A DNA stretch of 64,000 nucleotides from Cystobacter ferrugineus (GTDB taxonomy: Bacteria; Myxococcota; Myxococcia; Myxococcales; Myxococcaceae), in the NCBI RefSeq assembly GCF_001887355.1, contig NZ_MPIN01000009.1:434001-498000 (forward strand). Reading direction: 5' to 3'. Positions within the stretch are counted from its first letter, which is position 1; each line of letters opens with the position of its first letter. The notes under the pieces are model-generated. The model did no database searches, had not been told where the DNA came from, and saw only the letters and a list, made by a program, of their open reading frames with translations. The position numbers and the translations under genes were made by a program. Below are positions 61,737-64,000 of the stretch, piece by piece.

Positions 61737-62822
61737 ATGTCGCCGAGCATGGGGAAGCGGACGTCGAAGCGGGCGCCGGCGGATTGGGAGGCCCGGCTCG
61801 AGGGGGTGGCGGCGGCCTTCGACCGGGGCGCCCACCAGGAGGCCCTGGCCGGAGCGGACGCGCTGCTGGCCGAGGACGACTCCCTGGCCGAGGCCCTGCA
61901 CTGGCGCGCGGCGGCCCTCACCGAGCTGGGACGGCTCGACGAGGCCCTGGAGACCTACTCGCGCGCCGTGAAGGTCGCCCCGGATGACCTGGAGCTGCTG
62001 CTGTCGGCCACTGAATGCCTGGTGGGTCGGGTGGGAGACGATCGCGAGGCGGTGGAGGACGGGCTGGCCCTGTGCGCCCGCGGACGCAAGCTCGCCCAGC
62101 GCGCCGGGGACGTCGAGCTGCTCTTCGAGTTCCTCTTGTGGGAGGGCATTGGACTCAATCAGGTAGGGGAATGTGCGCGAGCCCTGACGAGCCTGGAGGC
62201 GGCGCTCGGGCATGTGCCGCGCTCGGTGGAGGCGAGGCTGGAGCGGGCCATTGCCCTGTTCGAGTTGTGCCGCTTCGGCGAGGCGGAGGCGGCGCTCGAG
62301 GAGCTCCTGGGCGATGCCCCGGACGAGCCATGGGCCCACCACTACCTGGGGCTGCTGGCGGAGCGGCGGGGAGATGGGAAGGCGGCGCTCGGGCACTTCA
62401 CGAGGGCGCGCGCCCTCGCGCCCGAGGAGTTCCCGCCCCCGGTGGAGTTGGGGGAAGAGGCGTTCGACAAGGCCGTCGAGGACGCGGTGAAGGCGCTGCC
62501 AGGGCACGTGAAGGAGTACCTGGACAACGTGACACTCGCGGTGGAGGAGATTCCCAAGGATGAGGATCTGATGGGCGAGTCCCCTCCCCTCTCCCCGTGC
62601 ATCCTGGGGGTGTTCCGGGGAACGCCGGTGGGCGAGCGCCACAGCATCCTGGGCACGTTCGACCCCTACCCGGCCTCCATCGTGCTGTACCAGAAGAACC
62701 TGGAGCGCTTCGCGAAGACGCGCGAGGAGCTCATCGAGCAGATCGGCATCACGGTGATGCACGAGGTCGGACACTTGATGGGGCTCGACGAGGAGGACCT
62801 GTGGCAGCGGGGGCTGGACTGA
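61737..62822 (+). CDS. TPR protein with zinicin-like metallopeptidase domain
   Basis: A 361-aa cytoplasmic protein. TPR-like helical repeats fill about residues 15-235 (EALHWRAAALTELGRLDEAL, WAHHYLGLLAERRGDGKAAL). The C-terminal domain (about 245-360) carries MHEVGHLMGLDEEDL, an HExxH zinc-peptidase motif with the further His/Asp spacing of the small zinicin-like family. The family usually has about 120 residues, so this is a fusion to TPR repeats. Substrate unknown. An ATG at 61749 is an alternative start. Confidence 0.9.
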   Translation: MSPSMGKRTSKRAPADWEARLEGVAAAFDRGAHQEALAGADALLAEDDSLAEALHWRAAALTELGRLDEALETYSRAVKVAPDDLELLLSATECLVGRVGDDREAVEDGLALCARGRKLAQRAGDVELLFEFLLWEGIGLNQVGECARALTSLEAALGHVPRSVEARLERAIALFELCRFGEAEAALEELLGDAPDEPWAHHYLGLLAERRGDGKAALGHFTRARALAPEEFPPPVELGEEAFDKAVEDAVKALPGHVKEYLDNVTLAVEEIPKDEDLMGESPPLSPCILGVFRGTPVGERHSILGTFDPYPASIVLYQKNLERFAKTREELIEQIGITVMHEVGHLMGLDEEDLWQRGLD

Positions 62823-62869
62823 GACGCGGGCGTTGACGGGGGAGCGCGCTCGTGGCGGTAATCGCGCGC

Positions 62870-62965
62870 GGTAGGACCACTGGACCTGGTGGCTGGCCCG
62901 GTCTTCAAAACCGGTGGGGGGCATGGAGACATGTCCCCGGGAGGTTCGATTCCTCTGTCCTACCG
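62870..62965 (+). tRNA. selC: tRNA-Sec (anticodon TCA)
   Basis: A 96-base cloverleaf. The 8-bp acceptor stem GGTAGGAC pairs with GTCCTACC and the discriminator is G. The anticodon arm is CCGGT-CTTCAAA-ACCGG with TCA, the long variable arm is GGGGGCATG-GAGA-CATGTCCCC, and the T arm is GAGGTTCGATTCCTC. The 8-bp acceptor stem and long variable arm are specific for selenocysteine tRNA. A T-run (CCTTTTTCCC) follows at once. Its presence implies selA, selB and selD elsewhere in the genome. Confidence 0.95.
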
Positions 62966-63717
62966 ACCTTTTTCCCCTCTGAATAAGGGCGGTTGCGGCG
63001 GGTGAGTCATCGGACGCAAGTGTTCGCCGACGTTCGGGGGCGTCCGTTTGATTACGTCCCTTTTACGTCCCTGGTGAGCGCCTCTCCTCCTCTTTCATCC
63101 CTCATCGGGAAGTTGCCTTGAAGCAATGATGCCGCGCATGCCCCCTGTGCTCGCACGGAAACAGGCCGGTGCAGTCCGCCAAGATACCGGGGCTTACGAC
63201 GCGTGAGGGGTCAAAGCGCAGCACGGCCACGCGGGGGCGCCCGGTTCAAGGTCGCTGACGCGCCGCCAGGGGCGGTGCCCTCCGGGCAATCTGTGAGCCG
63301 GCCAGCTCGCGCACGGCACGCGCACGACGCCCTCCCCCGCTGCTGCGGGGAATGGCTGGGGCCACCCGCCACGGGCGGCTGGAAGAAGACGGATTGGGCC
63401 TGGGTAACGTAGGGCGAGCGTGGACGAGGCCGACCTGAACTGCACATCGAGTCCGCTGTCCAGGTGAGACACCGACAATGGGGATGGAAGCAATCCTTCC
63501 TCCCTGGAGGCCTCTGACACAACGGACGGGCGGAGCGCTAAGCGCCCGGACATCAATTCTGTCTACCTGCCCCGCCCCCGGAGAGGTAGCGCAGCAGGAG
63601 CCTCACGCCGAAGGTGTACAACATTCATGTCCGGGGGCTTAGTGTGCTTGGCGCCGTACAGCAGCCGCTCGGAGTGCCGATGCCTCGGAACGGCGCGGTT
63701 GCCAGCCCAGCTCGCGG
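62966..63717. other. non-coding or decayed region downstream of tRNA-Sec
   Basis: No frame over these 750 bases has both a ribosome site and codon bias like the rest of the window. It includes two TTACGTCCCT repeats 12 bases apart (about 63053-63074). The 3' flank of a tRNA gene is a common integration site, but no integrase is seen. Codon bias is lost here compared with the rest of the window. Confidence 0.6.
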
Positions 63718-63999
63718 GTGCCAAGTACCTCCGAGCTGGGGCTGAGGAGGAGCAATCCTCCTCCTCAAAGTTCCCAGGGGCGCCGCAAGCAGCGGCTGCC
63801 CACGCTGCTGGTGGACCAGGGCACGGCGGACAAGTTCCTCCATGAGCAGCTGAGGCCGGAGTTGCTGCGCGAGGCCTGCGACGCCGTGGGCCAGCCCCTC
63901 AACCTGCGTATTCATGAGGGCTACGACCACGGCTACTACTTTGTGCCCACGTTCATGGAGGACCACCTGTGCCACCATGCGGTGGCGCGGAACGCGTAG
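63718..63999 (+). pseudogene. fghA: C-terminal fragment of S-formylglutathione hydrolase
   Basis: The last 70 codons read LPTLLVDQGTADKFL, HEQLRPELLREAC, GQPLNLRIHEGYDHGYYF and VPTFMEDHLCHHA, then a stop. This is the C-terminus of S-formylglutathione hydrolase, including the Asp (TADKF) and His (GYDHGYYF) of its triad. The serine-bearing N-terminal 200 residues are missing and the sequence before about 63780 is unrelated. It is a relic of a formaldehyde-detoxification gene. The window ends one base after the stop codon. Confidence 0.8.
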
Positions 64000-64000
64000 C

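Noticed and set aside
63194-63556. 120-codon frame downstream of tRNA-Sec
   Set aside because: No ribosome site, no codon bias, no recognisable motif.

Overview
The window is high-GC, densely packed DNA from a myxobacterium, most likely of the Cystobacter/Archangium/Stigmatella/Myxococcus group. The evidence is a RomR polarity regulator, a MYXO-CTERM surface protein, DUF4388 and pseudokinase signalling proteins, many hybrid histidine kinases, a Myxococcus-type LexA box and two SitA-like lipoprotein toxins. Almost every gene has the strong third-position GC bias of such genomes, so long antisense open frames are common and were not called.

Layout. 1-1381: left-edge toxin gene (a lipoprotein leader joined directly to a WHH nuclease domain, cut by the window) and a divergent small gene. 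1408-8725: multi-PAS kinase, two secreted lipoproteins, and an operon of degenerate kinase, winged-helix protein and two small membrane proteins. 8866-17196: HtrA protease, PEGA pseudokinase, lipoprotein, MshEN protein, glyoxalase-fold protein and a receiver-DUF4388 protein. 17218-28777: five codirectional envelope genes (FecR-like, beta-propeller, Ig-like, outer-membrane barrel, MYXO-CTERM) that I cannot assign to a known system. 28808-31891: a toxin/immunity island bracketed by two 102-bp copies of the 3' end of the neighbouring kinase gene. 31797-36967: two overlapping kinase genes.

37050-38981: lexA with its own operator, an NlpC/P60 hydrolase, and a 55-codon gene for a microviridin-type graspetide precursor with two core motifs and no modifying ATP-grasp ligase in the window. 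38991-44259: TPR lipoprotein, outer-membrane protein, NlpD-like protein, SurE and enolase. 44345-50445: ADP-ribosylglycohydrolase, a 59-aa protein, SRPBCC protein, GlpX, YbgC-type thioesterase, phosphatase and NadC. 50461-57720: ValRS with an acidic and histone-H1-like tail, RomR, a CheW-like protein and a diguanylate cyclase. 57831-62822: hybrid kinase, GroEL under CIRCE control, single-domain receiver and TPR-metallopeptidase. 62870-62965: tRNA-Sec, followed by decayed DNA that ends in a fragment of S-formylglutathione hydrolase.

How the parts work together: much of the window is signal transduction (at least eight receiver or kinase proteins, several with missing catalytic residues) and cell-envelope export. 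Housekeeping genes (eno, glpX, nadC, valS, groEL, lexA, surE) are interspersed. The accessory elements of most interest are the graspetide precursor, the repeat-bracketed toxin island and the tandem hairpins next to the valS start codon.
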